Origin: Diacronema lutheri
Lineage: Eukaryota > Haptophyta > Pavlovophyceae > Pavlovales > Pavlovaceae
Length of the DNA stretch: 60,768 bases
Reading direction: 5' to 3'
Assembly: GCA_019448385.1 (NCBI GenBank)
Contig: JAGTXO010000090.1
Location: 1 to 60,768, forward strand
A program made the translations under genes and the position numbers. Under the pieces are notes generated by a model that was given only the letters and a program-made list of their open reading frames with translations, ran no database searches and was not told where the DNA came from. This document shows, one piece after another, positions 57,064 to 60,768 of the stretch (within the stretch, counting starts at the first letter, position 1; the number at the start of each line of letters is the position of its first letter).

Positions 57064-58050
57064 TCATGGCCGGCAGCGAGCAGCGGGTTGAGGCCGCGCC
57101 ACCAACCACGCCGCCATCCATTCCGCAAGCGCGCACGTTGGGCCGCCCGACGGCCGCCGCACGCGCGCTTGCCGCGCGAGCAGCTCCTGCAGGGGCCTAC
57201 GCTGCACGCGCCAGCCGCGCCTGTCACGACGGTCACGGCCCGCCGCCTGCGTGCGCCACCGCCTCACCGGCGCGCGCGCGGCCGAGGCTGGTCGACGCGA
57301 CGGTGGCGGCCACCGCGTGGGGAGGCGAATCCGACGGCGAGGAGCGCAACGAACGCGAACGCTCCGCACGCGAACGACCCGACGAGCGCGGCAATGATAA
57401 AAGCAGTGACGGGCGTGGCGACCGACCGGCGCGGCGCGCGCGGTCGCGCTGGCGTGCGCGCAGCGTGAAGCCGTGCGTACAGGCAGCGCGCCGCCATGTG
57501 CACGCACAAACTGAGCCGTGCCGACGGTGCGTGCTGCGGGTGGGGCGCGAGGCACCCCGTCGTCGATGTCGCCACCGCCGCTCAGAGCCGCGCCGCACCC
57601 ACGCACTGGCTGTGCGGGCGAGAAGCGCTCAAGGAATGCCGCCGGCACAAACCCGCGGGCTGGGCGGCGGGCGCGGCGGCGGCGGGCCGGGCGGCAGGCG
57701 CTACGGCGGGCTGAACGGCGGCGCGGGCGGCGGGAGCGGCGGCAGGTGCGGGTGCGGGGGCGGGGCCGGGGCGGTGGTGGCGGGCTCGGCAACGGCCTGT
57801 TCGACGGCAGGCCTGGCAGCGGCGTGGGCGAAGACGGCGGCGGGTGCAGCGCGCTCGGGATGAATTTGCACCACAGCGCGTCGAGCGGGTAGCGAAACGT
57901 CGGCTCCGCCAGCGCGGCGGGCGTAAATCGCGCGAGCGTGCGCGCCGCGAGCTCGATAGCGAGCGAGCCCGGCGCGACCGCCGGCGCTGTGAAGGCTCCT
58001 GCGCCGTCGGTTGACGACGATGTGCCCTCACTGACGCTCGCGCACGACGA
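57064..58050 (-). CDS. Unknown Pro-rich protein with a hydrophobic segment, copy B
   Basis: Paralogue of 25057-25985. Shared blocks: 'SSTDGAGAFTAPAVAPGSL', 'RYPLDALWCKFIPSALHPPP', a Pro-rich middle, 'GFVPAAFLERFSPAQPVRG', then in another frame 'VTAFIIAALVGSFACGAFAF' and 'VALLAVGFASP'. The two copies keep the same frame change in the same place, which favours an unplaced intron or a real second gene over random decay. Function unknown. Confidence 0.35.
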   Translation of the reverse strand, partial: SSCASVSEGTSSSTDGAGAFTAPAVAPGSLAIELAARTLARFTPAALAEPTFRYPLDALWCKFIPSALHPPPSSPTPLPGLPSNRPLPSPPPPPRPRPRTRTCRRSRRPRRRSARRSACRPARRRRARRPARGFVPAAFLERFSPAQPVRGCGAALSGGGDIDDGVPRAPPAARTVGTAQFVRAHGGALPVRTASRCAHASATARAAPVGRHARHCFYHCRARRVVRVRSVRVRCAPRRRIRLPTRWPPPSRRPASAARAPVRRWRTQAAGRDRRDRRGWRVQRRPLQELLARQARVRRPSGGPTCALAEWMAAWLVARPQPAARCRP

Positions 58051-58061
58051 GCGCCCGCCGT

Positions 58062-58514
58062 TTGTCTTTCGGCCGCCCGCCGACGTGCTCGCTCGTCGTG
58101 CTGAAGGATGCGCTGTGCGTGCGCGCGTCGTGCCGCGCCTTTGCGCACGCGCTTCCCGCACCGACGCGCACGCCGCGCTCGGCGATGCTGCGCTCGCGCG
58201 CGCTCGCCGCATGGGCGTGGGCGCTGTTCGGCTTCCGCTCGGCAGCGTTCCCCGCGCGGGAGCAGATCAAGCTGTGCGAGTTGGCGGCGAGAGCTGGGTG
58301 CGTCGGCTCGATGGCGTCGCTGCGCGAGCGTGGCTGCGAGTGGGACAGCTACACGTGCTCCGCTGCAGCTGAGGGTGGCCACCTCGAGGTGCTGCAGTGG
58401 GACAGGTACACGTGCTATGCTGCAGCTTTGGGTGGCGACCTGAAGGTGCTGAAGTGGGCGCACGAGCACGGCTGCGAGTGGGACCGTCAGCAGCACGTGC
58501 TCCGCTGCAGCTGA
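58062..58514 (+). pseudogene. F-box/ankyrin gene fragment
   Basis: Begins inside the F-box ('LKDALCVRASCRAFAHALP') without the usual start, keeps the linker and 'WLRERG'-type segment ('ASLRERGCEWDSYTC'), has two or three damaged units, one with an internal deletion ('GGHLEVLQWDRYTC'), and ends by frame loss at about 58514. It is fused to the 5' side of the Pro-rich gene copy B. Confidence 0.7.
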
Positions 58515-58804
58515 AGGCGGCGCCCGTCCGCAACCCTCCGCATCATGGGCCGGCACCGAGCCTGGTAGCGAGCAGCGGCTCGACCGCACCATCGCCCACG
58601 CCGCCCGCGCGCCGGTGTGCGAGGTGGCAAATCGCCGCCATGCATCGAAGGGGTGCCAACGCGACTCGCCTCGTCAGCGCGTTTTTGAAGCGGGCGGTTT
58701 CACCGACCGAGCGCGCAGCGCTGCGCTGGCGCGGTGTGCCGGATTGAGGACGGGCGTCGCGAAGACGCGCGGCCAGTCCGGCCCTCAGCCCCGGACTGCG
58801 CCAC
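58515..58804. other. Spacer before adenosine kinase 3' end
   Basis: Contains a short match to 57055-57110 ('ctccgcatcatgg' region), a remnant of the local duplication. No gene supported. Confidence 0.4.
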
Positions 58805-60686
<1,882 letters not shown>

Positions 60687-60768
60687 CTGCGCCGTGTTTG
60701 GGGATGGGGGGGGGGGGGAGGGAGGTGTTGGTTGGGCAACAGTGGGCGACAGAGGGCTGCGGGCGGGG

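Overview
The window is very GC-rich nuclear DNA from a eukaryote, most likely a unicellular alga. Genes have short GT-AG introns, often with C-rich tracts before the acceptor. Proteins carry long Ala/Gly/Pro runs, and there are many 27-residue F-box/ankyrin-type genes of the kind common in haptophytes and stramenopiles. A haptophyte is my best guess, but no rRNA or organellar marker is present to settle it.

Layout. (1) 1-2383: the C-terminal part of a Fanzor (eukaryotic TnpB-like nuclease), open at the left edge. (2) 2401-4363, minus strand: an oxygenase-like region joined to a CTR copper-transporter segment, whose end runs into the Fanzor sequence. (3) 4.5-6.4 kb: ankyrin gene debris. (4) 6.8-20.5 kb: ordinary host genes, namely an akirin (4 exons), a MATE-like transporter (8 exons), an unknown disordered protein, an RCC1 beta-propeller protein (5 exons, introns full of satellites and homopolymers) and a Pro-rich single-pass membrane protein. 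(5) 20.5-26 kb: two intact F-box/ankyrin genes with decayed divergent partner genes. (6) 26-31 kb: accessory region with Fanzor debris, an 85-bp-armed foldback element and a broken Pif1/Helitron-type helicase. (7) 32.1-47.5 kb: one predicted five-exon gene of 4,991 codons. It joins a USP deubiquitinase, a Ulp1-like protease region, a YqaJ nuclease, a chromodomain and a complete Fanzor. (8) 47.9-58.5 kb: a Fanzor pseudogene, a 2.74-kb TA-flanked transposon with 438-bp inverted repeats, and more F-box/ankyrin genes with their partner genes. (9) 58.8 kb to the right edge: adenosine kinase, minus strand, lacking only its 5' end.

The standout is the giant gene. All four introns I infer are phase 0, and the catalytic residues of the USP, YqaJ and Fanzor domains are present. 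It looks like an intact, multi-enzyme, self-mobilising element protein: a guided nuclease, a recombination exonuclease, a chromatin reader and ubiquitin/SUMO-type proteases in one polypeptide. A second, divergent Fanzor lineage and at least three Fanzor fragments lie in the same window. Exon structures were worked out by hand from reading frames, splice dinucleotides and family motifs; no alignment or database search was run.
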